Source: Chara braunii (Eukaryota > Streptophyta > Charophyceae > Charales > Characeae). Taken from it: 27,947 nt of DNA. Location of the stretch: positions 552,559 through 580,505 of the forward strand of contig BFEA01000564.1 of NCBI GenBank assembly GCA_003427395.1, in the 5' to 3' direction. Position 1 is the stretch's first letter, and every line of letters begins with the position of its first letter. The translations under genes were made by a program, and so were the position numbers. The notes under the pieces were generated by a model. It ran no database searches and was not told the DNA's origin. It saw only the letters and a list, made by a program, of their open reading frames with translations. Shown in pieces: positions 10,672 through 21,068 of the stretch.

Positions 10672-10970
10672 CTATCGAAGACCAGGCTGGCCATGCGAGA
10701 TGAATCCGAAGTTGGCCTATCATGCAAAAAGGGGGTGCGACAGTGCGTCCGCCCAACTTTTTCGCAGAAGATTCACTCCATCTACTTGATACTTAACGAG
10801 TGGTAGTTAGTAGGTGTGAGCCGTTCTCTGCAGAGGAGGGTGCAGAGTAAGTGTGAGAAGAGGAAAAAAAGGACTTACCTGGTCGCCTCGCATAGCACGG
10901 ATTCTTGCACAAGACACCGGATGTATCTTCCCACGTTCTAGCGGAAGATTCATTCTCATTTTGCACATTT
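9831..10970 (+). repeat. Three diverged copies of a ~545-bp module
   Basis: The most conserved word, ATGTATCTTYCCACNTTTTAG followed by GAAGATTCATTCTCATTTT, occurs at 9831, 10367 and 10921 (periods 536 and 554). Flanking words such as GGCCGGYATGA also recur in the first two copies (9777 and 10308). The copies are too diverged to set exact unit ends by eye. Confidence 0.65.
10595..10668 (+). repeat. (AG)37 microsatellite
   Basis: An uninterrupted AG dinucleotide run of 74 bases. It has the same strand sense (GA on the element's + strand) as the larger array at 16354-16663. Confidence 0.97.
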
Positions 10971-12530
10971 GGGACCTCCGTGGCTGCAGTTGCGACCGTT
11001 TTTTCACCCAGTCGTCATCCGGGTCTCGTTGAGATCTGGGCCATCGTCCAGTATGAACGTCTTACTCTGTAAGCTGCACCCGGATAGTCCTGGTAGCTCT
11101 GAAGCTAGCATGTATCCGATCTTGACAAATAGCGTGCCTGGGCTACATCTACGTACCCGGGCTGTGGGCGAAAGTTCTGCATTCTACCTGCCTGGAAGCA
11201 CAGACCGAAAGGTTCAGCGGGTTGTGAGCCGGTGGATACAAGCTCACGAGGCGGAAGAAAGTTAAGCGGCGGGGCCCTCTACGGGTGTACCGCCCGCCAA
11301 CCAGGATCTATAGAGTAGAGGGATGAAGATGGTTGTGTGAGGACACGTACCTGTTCGTGGTAATGCTCTGCATGGCCGACGCCTGCATACACCTTCGTTA
11401 CCATTTAGCAAGGAAGAGTTGCTGTTGAGATTTTTTTGGGCGGTGTCTTGATAGGAGGAGGAACTGTTGTTGACCTATTGTCGTACCTTCGGTGCTGCGC
11501 CGCTCCCATTACTCCCAAGTTGGTCGACACAACCACTATTCGACGCAGGTCAAGGCTGCTGCGTCGGTTTGAAGTAGCCCAAGTTTCTGCTACGTACCTG
11601 GGTGATGCTGTTGACTATCCTCGACAGGGGCGGACTGTGGTAGTTGGGCTGTTGCTGAGATCGGCAACACTACGGTTGTGCATTCGTATGTGGGAGTCAT
11701 ATTGGAATCCGCTTGCTGCTGTCGAGGTCAGTGGTACTAAGTGGTACTACTATGTGCTCGAAATAGCGTTGTTGTTGATGATGCGCACTTTGTGTTGTAA
11801 ACACAGTGCTGGTTGTGTACGCAGGGTTTGGCTGCATATCACTATGTACGACCACTGCGTTGGCTAGATACTACTATGTGCGATAGCTGCGTTCGTTGGG
11901 GTTGGTATGCATAGTTGGCCTTGCTACACCTTCCCACACTTTCCGCGTTGCCCTCGCTTGCAACTGGTTGTAAGCGCAGTTTCCGACTGAGTTTTCTTTG
12001 ACGACATCTCAAATAAGGTATGGGTGTTTGCTTCGGTTGAAGGCGGCCTTCCTAGGCTGTGTAGCAGCAATCTAGTCTGAGAGAGCGATACGGCAGCTTG
12101 GGAGAGTCATTGGGTTGTGCAAAGGAGTTACTACTGCAACTTGGAGGTCTGCCAGAGCGTCACCGCTCTGCGTTTGGCGTCGATCTGACCATCTTACTTG
12201 CGCAATTGGCCACCATTGCGGGGCCCTCAGGTGCATCAAGGTTTCAAGGCCCTCTCACGCGAGTCTGAGTGCACCTCTCTTGTATCTGAGTGACTCAATT
12301 TCTCTCCTTCTGCCCTTCTCACTCTCAATCTAGTCCATTGGTTCATAGAGGAAGGCGGCAGGCGGGATTGAAACCCGTAATCTGTGCCAAGGCCTCTATG
12401 GGAGGTTCGCCCCACCGATTACGGGAGCTCTGCCAAGGTTCAGGCAAGACTCAGGAGGCAGGGAACTTTGAGGTAGGCCGTCGCGATCTCCTTTAGGATC
12501 CCGTATACCCATATCTATACCACCCTTCAT

Positions 12531-12661
12531 TCAATTTGACTGAGTTTTGACTTTTGTATATTTCCTTGACTTTAATTCAGGACTTTAACTGCATCATGGG
12601 AAATTTACCATGTTTGTTTAAATTTATCTGCCTGAAATGAAATCTACGATGTCTGTTTGCG
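12531..12661. other. AT-rich spacer before the minisatellite
   Basis: It has TTTGACTT-like repeats (TTGACTGAGTTTTGACTTTTG) and no gene. Confidence 0.5.
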
Positions 12662-12667
12662 ATGATT

Positions 12668-13520
12668 TGAAATGGGGTTGGAGATGAGGTCCTTCAGACT
12701 GATCCAGTCGCTTTGCTGTTTGCCTAAGACATTGAAATGGGGTTGGAGATGAGGTCCTTCAGACTGATCCGGTCGCTTTGCTGTTTGCCTAAGACATTGA
12801 AATGGGGTTGGGGATGAGGTCCTCCAGACTGATCTGGTCGCCTTGCTCATTTTGCCTAAGACATTGAACTGGGGCTGGAAATGAGGTACTCCAGACTAAT
12901 CTGGTCGCCTTGCTCATTTTGCCTAAGACATTCAACTGGGGCTGGAAATGAGGTCCTCTAGACTGATCTGGTCACCTTGCTCGTTTTGTCTAAGGCATTG
13001 AACTGAGGCTGGAAATGAGGTCCTCCAGACTGATTCGGTCGCCTTGCTCGTTTTGCCTAAGACATTGAACTGGGGATGGAAGTGAGGTCCTCCAGACTGA
13101 TCCGGTCACCTTACTCGTTTTGCCTAAGACATTGAACTGGGGCTGGAAATAAGGTCCTCCAGACTGATCCGATCGCCTTGCTCGTTTTGCCTAAGACATT
13201 GAACTGGGGCTGGAAATGAGGTCCTCCAGACTGATCCGATCGCCTTGCTCGTTTTGCCTAAGACATTGAACTGGGGCTGGAAACGAGGTCCTTCAGACTG
13301 ATCCGGTCGCCTTGCTCGTTTTGCCTAAGACATTGAACTGGGGCTGAAAATGAGGTCCTCCAGACTGATCCGGTCGCCTTGCTCGTTTTGCCTAAGACAT
13401 TGAACTGGGGCTGAAAATGAGGTCCTCCAAATTGATCCAGTCGCCTTGCTCGTTTTGCCTAAGACATTGAACTGGGGCTGGAGATAAGGTCGTTCTGACT
13501 GATTCGGTCGCCTTGCTAAG
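12668..13520 (+). repeat. 67-bp minisatellite, 13 copies
   Basis: Units starting TGAACTGGGGCTGGAAATGA occur at 12668, 12733, 12798, 12865, 12932, 12999, 13066, 13133, 13200, 13267, 13334, 13401 and 13468. The first two periods are 65 bp (units with TGAAATGGGGTTGG and GCTGTTTGCC); the other ten are exactly 67 bp. Each has GAGGTCCTCCAGACTGATCC, a GTCGCCTTGCTCGTTTTGCC block and TAAGACAT. The last copy is cut after CCTTGCTAAG. Since 65 and 67 are not multiples of three, the array has no constant reading frame and is not a protein repeat. Confidence 0.97.
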
Positions 13521-14900
13521 TCTGTCAGATTGCATGGGGTTGACTGAGAACAACTTTGGAAGATAATCAACCAAGTAAGATACGGGACTAATTTTCTGTG
13601 ATCAAGACAAGCGAAAGATAAACACTTTGGATGAACGAACCCTTGTTTTTTAGCTGCCTGAATGAGTTGTTGACATGACATGCTTGTTAGCAAAGCCTTG
13701 TCTTTTGTTCAAGTTCTATCTATTTTTGTTGCTTAATAGGGTAGTCTATTAGTGCTCGCCACGTGCTGGAGCTATAGGAGTTAGTTCAATTCCTGCATTT
13801 TATGAGTTCAGTTTATTTTACTTAGTTTAAGTTATCGCATTTTCTTGGATCATTTATTTTACTTTGCGCTGTATAAATTCTGGAAAGCTACTTTTCCTAC
13901 GGGAAGCGATGCCGAGATTTTTACAAAACCAAGGAGTTAGTTAAATTTTGACTTTCAAAAGTTCCAACTTTTGTCTGAGTTTATATCTGGCTCAATTAAA
14001 ATCTAGGAAGCTTACTTTTCTAAGGGGAGGTGCTGCCCAAATTTTTACTAAATCAGGGAGTTGGACAAAATTTGACTTTGTGAGGTCGGAGTTATTTCTG
14101 AGTTTTATATTTAGTCTCGTATAAATTCTGAAAAAGCATTTTTCCTACACGAAGCGCTGCCGAAATTTTCTTAATTTTGAAGAGTTCGATTATATTCTAG
14201 TAGGAGAAATCTTGGCAATCTACCCTGTATAGGGGAGATGCTGCCATAATTTTCCTTATTCTCTAAGATCCATTTAAGAGATAGATTTAAGATCTAGTCT
14301 TACGAGGTTTTGAGTAAGATGTGATATGGGGATTTATTCTCCGTACACTTAAAGTTCAAGTATTTGGGATTTGGCCTGCGTTGTGTCACAGGTCCTTGGC
14401 CGTTTTTAATTCAAGATCTGACTAGTTCAGCTCGGTCCTATGAGGATCATCTTCTGATATCTTTGATAACAGGTCGATTGGTTGATTGCCGATTCGTCGG
14501 CTCACGACACAACTTTGCTTACACTTGTACCTCACCTTGAATGCCTTAGCCCTGAGATTTGATATGTTTCTTTGAAGGATTTAACCAGACTTCTTTTAAT
14601 GGCCATTATAAAGAACTGATGAATTTTTATGGAAAGTTTGACAATGGTTGGGGCCTGAGTGTGTGAGGCGTGGTGTGAGTTACAGGGAACAGTAAAGTTG
14701 ACCACATTGATGCATGGCAATGTGGCTTCCGTATGTGTCTGTGTTTTATGCAGGTTAGTATTTTGGAGCTTGGTATACGAGTCTTACTTTCGAGGCAGTG
14801 AGAATGACAACCATGTGTCGCGATATCTGCATACCTGATAGGTTTATTTTCCCTTCCTTAATCTTGTCTCGAGTTCTGATTTAATATATAGGTATTGGGA
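13521..14900 (+). repeat. AT-rich block with ~125-bp internal repeats
   Basis: From 13871 to about 14262 a unit recurs: TATAAATTCTGGAAAGC-like, CTACTTTTCC, GGGGAGNTGCTGCC, then A/T-rich AAATTTT. The GCTGCC core lies near 13908, 14032, 14155 and 14240 (periods about 124, 123 and 85). Repeats of this look occur in LTRs of some plant chromovirus-type Ty3 elements (recalled, not checked). The rest (13521-13870 and 14263-14900) has no gene or other repeat that I see. Confidence 0.6.
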
Positions 14901-15109
14901 TGCTTATTTATTTACTGCGTGATTTTGCTTGTTGATTTTCGTAGTTGGACGTTGATGTCCGTGGCAGCCATCAAAGTCAAACCCCTTGACTTTTCTTCAG
15001 GCCCTGGATGATGGAGCTTGTCTTCATGGCCATAAGGGCTGATTGCCACCACAAGCCGGAACCTGTGTACCACCCACTCTCCATAGGGTGCAGAAGGGGG
15101 TGTGGTTCT

Positions 15110-15127
15110 CAACCGCCTTGGCGGTTG
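15110..15127 (+). other. 18-nt perfect palindrome
   Basis: CAACCGCC pairs with GGCGGTTG across TT. It has the same form (arms with a two-base centre) as the palindrome at 7816-7837 but unrelated sequence. Confidence 0.85.
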
Positions 15128-15229
15128 TCTAGCGTCAAGAGATTAACCTCTCAAGGCACGTGTCAACCGATACTTGAGTGTTGAACGCGACCCTCGAGAC
15201 TATCGAGGACCGCGCGATTATGGGTACTA

Positions 15230-15274
15230 CATAGTACGCCATCATTGTGACCCATAGTACGCCATCATTGTGAC
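15230..15274 (+). repeat. 23-bp tandem duplication
   Basis: CATAGTACGCCATCATTGTG occurs twice, at 15230 and 15253, a period of 23 bp. Confidence 0.95.
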
Positions 15275-15480
15275 TGCTTGTGAACGCTTGCATGGCTGGC
15301 CGATATGAGAAAGCCTTGCATCCGCGTGGTTTTATACTAAGACACGCGTGCGATACCTAACCGATTTTCGTATCAAAAGGTTATGGGTTGGATACTGAAG
15401 GGACTAGGATTGTTTTTGTTTTGTGTGATTGATCTGACTTTTGTTCTAGCGTGGTGTAACGCGTGGTAAGAAGGATGCGT

Positions 15481-15899
15481 CCTAGTCGACCGACGACGAG
15501 TCGCGCTTGGGACTTCAGCCCCCCAGTGCGCCATCTTGCGTACGGGTCCAATAAAGGCGTGGAACCGCGCGTACCCTCTATGCTACAGTGTACGAGAAAA
15601 TGCCCTCGGCTGGTCCACCTCTGCGATTGCATGTAAAAGCTTTCGTACTGTGGACTGGTAGCTCGACGGGGATACGCCCACCTAAGGGATGGTGACAACT
15701 CTCGTAGGTGGAGGTAAGTTGTACCTCGCGTGACCCTATCCTGTCGTAGGGGTTCGCCAGAGGTATGGCTGGCGCACTCGGCCAGAGCGGCCACACTCTA
15801 TGACTAAAAGTCCTGCCAAATCCTTCGTGGCGTGGCTAGGAAGGTCCCCTCGCTTGCGGGGACCGTGCGCTCGACAACATTGTTCACCATTGTGATCAC
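15481..15899 (+). repeat. Dispersed repeat A, copy 2
   Basis: It matches 2087-2550 block by block, with many substitutions. It continues without a break into repeat B copy 2, whereas copy 1 stops at the LINE leader. So repeat A plus repeat B may be one longer unit, complete here and partial at the two other places. Confidence 0.65.
15843..15864 (+). other. Hairpin in repeat A copy 2
   Basis: GGTCCCC pairs perfectly with GGGGACC over an eight-base loop. It occupies the place of the 2497-2519 hairpin of copy 1, with both arms changed. Confidence 0.75.
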
Positions 15900-16018
15900 T
15901 CGTTGCCGCCGCCGTATCCTGTTGCCGCCTCACTCCAAGTTTTATTGTGCGCTTTGCTTTTTGCGCGCTCGTTTCCACTGTCGCGCGCTGCTCACTATTG
16001 CATGTGAGCGCGTTGTTT
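15867..16018 (+). repeat. Dispersed repeat B, copy 2
   Basis: The counterpart of 7640-7810, with the GCCGCCGCCGTATCC and TTGTGCGCTTTGCTTTTTGCG blocks. The 335 bases after it are GC-rich leader with CGCGC words and GCCGAAGAAG repeats, leading into the GA array; no gene is seen there. Confidence 0.8.
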
Positions 16019-16351
16019 AGTGTGGTTGTCGAAGTCCGCGCCCCGCGGCTGATTCCTGCGCATCCGCTATTCCGCGCGTCTTCTGCCGGAGCGCTTGCCG
16101 CCGCGCGCTGCCGCTAGTGCACTCTCACTACGCGCCTGCTTGCTAAGCTTCGCTGCACGCCGAAGAAGAAAGGCCGCCGCACGCCGAGGAAGTAGGCTGC
16201 CATGAGGACGAGGCCTGCTACGCGATGAAGAGGGAGACCACCATAGCCGTTGCCGAAGAAGATTGCCACCAGGATCGCTGCGCGCCATAGATGAGGACCG
16301 CGTACGATGAAGAAGAAGTGGCCATTATGGTTGTACCTGCATAGACGATGA

Positions 16352-16353
<2 letters not shown>

Positions 16354-16438
<85 letters not shown>

Positions 16439-16590
16439 NNNNNNNNNNNNNNNNNNNNNNNNNNNNNNNNNNNNNNNNNNNNNNNNNNNNNNNNNNNNNN
16501 NNNNNNNNNNNNNNNNNNNNNNNNNNNNNNNNNNNNNNNNNNNNNNNNNNNNNNNNNNNNNNNNNNNNNNNNNNNNNNNNNNNNNNNNNN

Positions 16591-16663
<73 letters not shown>
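16354..16663 (+). repeat. (GA)n microsatellite with assembly gap
   Basis: Pure GA on both sides of 152 N (16439-16590). The gap lies wholly inside the repeat, so the array length in the genome is unknown. Long Ser-Leu or Arg-Glu frames through it are artefacts. It lies about 1.06 kb before gag. Confidence 0.97.
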
Positions 16664-16666
<3 letters not shown>

Positions 16667-17723
16667 GTTGTTGCAGCCGAAGGTGAAAATTGGCGGCCAT
16701 AGCTGCCGAGCTCGGACACGGGCTTGAAAGAAGAGGAAGGAGACGAGGGTGACGAGAGAGAGAGGAAGGAGGAAAGAGGAAGGAGAGACGAAGGTGGGAG
16801 AAGAGCACCTTATCCAAGGTGGGCCAAAAAGAAGAGTAGAGGGAGAAAGAGAAAGGTGAAGGTTGGCGAAGGAAGAGAGGGTCGGCAACCATAGCCGGGT
16901 GAAGAGAGTTGACCGACGACGTTGACCAAGTTTGACCAAGGCGTTGACCGAGTTTGACCGGCCGTTGACCGATATTGACCAAGGCCGCTGACCGAGATAT
17001 TGACCAAGCTGGAGTTGGTATAATATCGCCAAGCCCTCAGCCTACCCCCTCGCCCTATGGCTGTGCACATACCCCTTGGTACTTGCTGAGTCTGACTGTC
17101 TCTTCTTTCTGCATTAAGTCACTTCTGTCCAGGTGATAGGAAATCCGTGTATGTGGTCATAGAGTTGTGTTGACCAAACCCACACGAGCTCAGTAGGGCT
17201 CTTGTCCATGTCTGACGACCGACACGTCCCGGAGGCCTAACCCTCCCAAGGACCGGTACAGACCGGCGGGCTGCTCAGTGTGGCATGGTTGGCCCAAAAT
17301 CCGAGTTGTGGGCTACACAACCGGTTGTCTAAGTCTTGAGAGGACTTTGCTGATCACGTCGTCCTGTTGCGACGTTAAAGAATTCCTGAGGAGTTATGGG
17401 GGACCTCCTTAAATGCCTCATGATCAGCAGTGAAGTCTTGTGGTGGCAGCCTTAGCCATAGGTCTAGGCTAGAGACCGTAGTAGTTGACAGGATCCGGAA
17501 GGATTTTGTGGTCCTTAGAGAGTCAGTTAGTCAGTCAGTCAGTGGGTAAGTCTAAGTGTTGAGGACTGGAACAGTCACTCGTTGTGCGCCATTCACCATG
17601 GACGATTACCCGATGTACGGTTTGCTCGTGGGGTTCTCCCTGTGAGTGACCCTCTAACGACTGATGTTCCCGTTAGGCTTCTCACACGCGTACTAGTGTA
17701 GAGTTGTGACAAGGGGTGGTACC
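16664..17723 (+). other. Retrotransposon leader before gag
   Basis: First purine-rich (GAAGGAGA words, 16720-16900), then a TTGACC array (16909-17005), then ordinary sequence with a GTCA repeat (about 17521-17544). No gene is seen. It ends at a GTG codon where the gag reading begins. Confidence 0.6.
16909..17005 (+). promoter_or_regulatory. Phased array of TTGACC (W-box-like) motifs
   Basis: TTGACC occurs at 16909, 16922, 16932, 16944, 16954, 16965, 16975 and 17000, with CTGACC at 16988. Spacings are 13, 10, 12, 10, 11, 10, 13 and 12 bases, near one helical turn. TTGAC(C/T) is the known core bound by plant WRKY factors. Binding here is inference; the array may also be only a decayed ~10-bp repeat. 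Confidence 0.55.
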
Positions 17724-19640
17724 GTGACCACTCCTTATACGAAGGAGCAGGAAGCGGAGGCTGCAAAGATTATCGCAGAAAAGAAGGCCAAAAGGAGAAA
17801 AAGGAATTGGAGAAGAAGGCGAAGAAGGTGGCTCTCTTGGCAGAGAAGGCCAAGAAGGAGAAAGAGTTGGAAGAAGAATTGAAAAGGCTGCAAAGAGAAA
17901 AGGAAGAAGTTGCAGCATCAGTCGATGAATAATAATAATAAGAAGAAGAAGTTGGGACTTCCCTACAGCAGAATGTGAGGACAGAAGAGAGAGGGAAGTC
18001 GAGTGGTGCGAAGGAAGGAGACAAGAGATTGGAGAAGATAGTGACGGAGTGGGTAGCCAATCTATCGTTGGGGGAAAGGAGGAAGCCATGTTGTATGTTC
18101 CCCAGGCGGAGAGGGAGGCGGTAACAAGGGAATTGCAGGCAACGGAAAATCCCTTGCGTCGTCAGACCATGGACAAGCAAAAAAGATTGGAGTGGAAGCT
18201 ACGCCTCACAAGGGAGAGGAGGAGGCAAATGGAGGCGGCAAATGAAATGGAAAAGGAATTGAGGGCAGCGGAGGAAAAGAGGGGACAAATGGGAGAACAA
18301 GTAGACCTCAAAGGAAAAGTGGAACTCCTGTCCCAAAACATAGAGTCATATTGAAGGTTCAACAAGAGCAACTTTAATATCAAAGGGGCCATGATATCGC
18401 CTTGCAGTCCATACGCTTAGAAATCAAAGACTTTGCACATAGTATGATGATGTGTGTGCGCACCGAAATGCAGGCATGATTAGAGAATATAGAAAAATTA
18501 TGTGTTGGCACTATAGAAAGCGCCAAGATAGGGGCCCCAAAGGAGGAGGAAGCACGCCTATGTAGGGAGCACGTGAAGGTGAAATTCCCTAACTCCTACA
18601 GTAGGAAGAAGGGAGAGGATTTCGACAATTGAAAGGCAAACATTAACCCCTATGTGCACCTCCAGGATATCGTGCCCGAGGAACAAGTCCTTGTGACCTT
18701 CCACGTCCTCCGGGACGAAGCATCTAGCTTCACCAGATCGTTAGCCCGCGTCGCCAGGTGTGATAATGACATGGTAGCATACTCCACTATTACGGCCCTA
18801 AGTGAGTTCCTCAAAGCCCTCCGAGATCAGTTTGCGGATGTCACTAGGGGCCTCAAGGCCTCTGACAAACTGCAAACAATCCACTCTTGACAGTGGAAGA
18901 GTGTTAGGGCACTCAAAGGCACCATGGACGAACTTGTCACCGTCCCTGACCATAGGGTTATTGAGCCCCAATTGGTCCAATTATTCTTTCGTGCCATGCC
19001 CGAAGCTCTGCACGGGCACTTGTATGAAAAGAGCAAACAGCCTAACATGACCTACGATACGTTGAGTAGGGTTGTTGTTGCTTATGAGGCCCAGTCTACA
19101 CCAGTTTCCACTTTTTGGCATAAGGATTTAGATAAAGGCAAAAAGTGGAAGGATCACACCATCTCTAGCCAAGTTAGGGTCAAGGATCATTTGATCCTTA
19201 CCTTAGACGGAGGTGGTATGGAAGAGGTCTCACATAGCGAGATTGAGTGGGGCCTGGATGAGGAGAACAGTGGCACAAGCCAGGGGAGTACTTATGTTGT
19301 TGTCGCGGCCGAAGGGAGGTCGCAAGGAAGGGGAAGAGGCCGAGGCCAAACGGGCCAGGCCTCAGGTGGTCGAGCACAGGGTGGCCACTGGGAATCGTTG
19401 GCGGCATAGGAAACCGCCAAGAGGGAGGAAGGGGTCAAGGTCCCCCGCAAAACCGCCTTGGTCTGCCTCAGGGCAGACCTTGGGAATCGTTGGGCATGGA
19501 ACAAACAGTTTGGCGGAGGAGGATAGACACAGGTCAATGCATCTATTGCGGTGACCCTGGGCATATTATAAAATACTGCTCAAAATATAGAGATGCTCGG
19601 CGAGCTGCTGCAGAGTCAGCAAAAGGCAACCGCCGCTAGG
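17724..19640 (+). pseudogene. Ty3/gypsy gag (broken)
   Basis: Gag forms the particle that packages element RNA. The reading starts at GTG (probably a mutated ATG) with TTPYTKEQEAEAAK, then a charged coiled-coil-like region (LEEELKRLQREKEEV) after a frameshift near 17790. Four tandem TAA codons at 17930-17941 interrupt it. It continues with RLEKIVTEWVANLSLGE, a shift, and EAMLYVPQAEREAVTREL to about 18350. A degraded 200 bases follow. Then comes the capsid-like part (18580-19409) with VKFPNSYSRKKGEDFDN, a TGA, FHVLRDEASSFTRSLAR and FFRAMPEALHGHLYEKSKQ, and a second stop at 18887-18889. The basic Gly/Arg-rich tail precedes a shift into the zinc knuckle CIYCGDPGHIIKYC (about 19540-19581), the CX2CX4HX4C form. 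Multiple stops make it non-functional. Confidence 0.88.
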
Positions 19641-19828
19641 GGTAGCAACTGCCCTTACCCCTAGGCCATGTGGAGAAGCGTCTGCGCGCCACATCGAAAC
19701 TCCCAACCCACATGAGCCTATGGCAGAGTTTGCTGGTCAGCGCCTAGTTAGTTGTCCAAAGACCGTTTGTGTTAGAGTCTCTCTAGGCGCTTCCCTCACG
19801 GGACTAGCATAAGAGTTTAAAGGAGAGG

Positions 19829-21068
19829 ATGTCAGTCTGGGCCAAGATGAAAAAAAATGGGAAAGGAAAGCTACTACTAGTAGATGTAGAAGTCTTTAGA
19901 GGTAGAGTAAGGGCTCTGATAAACAGTGGGGCCACCCATGGCTATATTAGTCGTAAAGCGCTGCAGAAGTTGAAGCTCAATCTGAAAGTCCAGAAGCTAG
20001 AAGAACCCATAATCCTCGCACACAATCACACAATGCGAATCGAGGATTATGTCGAGGGAGTTCAGGCGTACCCCTAGAGAAAGATGGGAAGATTGAGAGA
20101 GTTCTCCATTTCCTGACTCCCCTCGTGGAGGACAATCTCCCGTTTCACATGGTCCTAGGAATGGACTGCGGAGAGGCAACAGGAGCCACACTGCACTTAA
20201 GAGAGCACGAGTGTAGGTTTCCTAGTCCTTCAAGCGACGTCAAGACGTCTCGTGTGTTTCATGTGTGAGGGGTGGATAACCCATTGGCACATTGTTGTCT
20301 CGCGCGATTAGTGAAGAAGGAGCAGTTAGAAGAGCAGGTCGTTGTGGCCTATGTGAGGCCAGTCACTGAGCCTAAGAAAGAGGAAACCACCAACCCACTT
20401 ATTGCCAAGTTGTTGGAAGAGTACGCAGATCTATCAGAGTCTCCTTCAGGAGTAGTTCTGTGTCCTATCCAACACCGCATTGAGATAGAGTCTGGCAGGA
20501 AGACTCCCAAAGGAGCAATGTATAGGATGTCTCCTAAGGAGTTAGAGGAGCTACACAGGCAGTTAGACGAGCTCCTCAAAAAGGGGTGGATTAGGCCCAG
20601 TTCGTCTCCATTTGGAACACCTGTTCATTTTGTCCCCAAGAAAGAGGGCGAGCTTAGAATGCGCATTGACTATAGGGGTTATAACGCCATTACAGTGAAA
20701 AATGCAGAACCACTGCCCCGTATAGATGATATGTTGGATCTGGTGCAGGGCTGCAAGTACTTCTCCAAGATAGATTTGAAATCAGGGACCACCAGATAGA
20801 GGTCCACCCTGATGACCAATACAAAACGGCGTTCAGGACAAGATATGGGCATTATGAGTTTATAGTGATGCCCTTTGGACTAACTAACACACCGACCACA
20901 TTCCAGCATTGTATGAATGATTTGTTTAGGCCGTGGTTAGATAGATTTGTAGTTGTTTACTTAGATGATATCTTGATTTTTGGCAAGACCCTCCAGAAGC
21001 ACGAGGCTCATTTGAGGCAAATCTTGGAAAAATTGCATGAAGCAAATTCCAAAATCAACGCAAAAAAG
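19829..21068 (+). pseudogene. Ty3/gypsy pol, part 1: protease and reverse transcriptase
   Basis: It begins with a retropepsin-like domain: LLVDVEVFRGRVRALINSGAT, where the catalytic Asp of the family D(S/T)GA motif is Asn. It continues after a frameshift near 20076 with FHMVLGMDCGEATG, the C-terminal protease block. RT follows: RMSPKELEELHRQLDELLKKG, SSSPFGTPVHFVPKK, LRMRIDYRGYNAITVKNAEP and YFSKIDLKSG with the motif-A Asp. A frameshift near 20790 leads to HQIEVHPDDQYKTAFRTRYG, MPFGLTNTPTTFQ and YLDDILIF (catalytic YLDD at 20958-20969). It stops at KINAKK, where the palindromic insertion enters. Order and motifs are those of Ty3/gypsy. The mutated protease and frameshifts make it inactive. 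Confidence 0.92.

Larger units (their letters stand above)
9231..12530. other. Non-coding part of the element leader, no gene seen
   Basis: No frame resembles a known protein; the longest (11436-11867) has no recognisable motif. The section contains a ~545-bp period repeat module (9831-10970), an (AG)n array, and short duplications such as two TACTACTATGTGC words near 11745 and 11872. No primer-binding site, LTR end or pol fragment was seen. Confidence 0.55.
14901..15480 (+). other. Non-coding spacer with small repeats
   Basis: It contains a perfect palindrome (15110-15127), a 23-bp tandem duplication (15230-15274) and a CCTCGA-GACTA-TCGAGG stem near 15191-15208. No gene is seen. Confidence 0.55.

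Noticed and set aside
11436-11867. 143-codon frame starting MGGVLIGGGTVVD
   Set aside because: No motif, low-complexity duplications within, and no codon or context support.
12668-13520. Regular array considered as CRISPR
   Set aside because: Units are contiguous 67-bp repeats with no unique spacers, in a eukaryotic retrotransposon setting.
16114-17032. Long minus-strand frames rich in Ser-Leu, and a plus-strand Arg-Glu frame
   Set aside because: They are translations of the GA/TC microsatellite and the N gap, with no real protein content.
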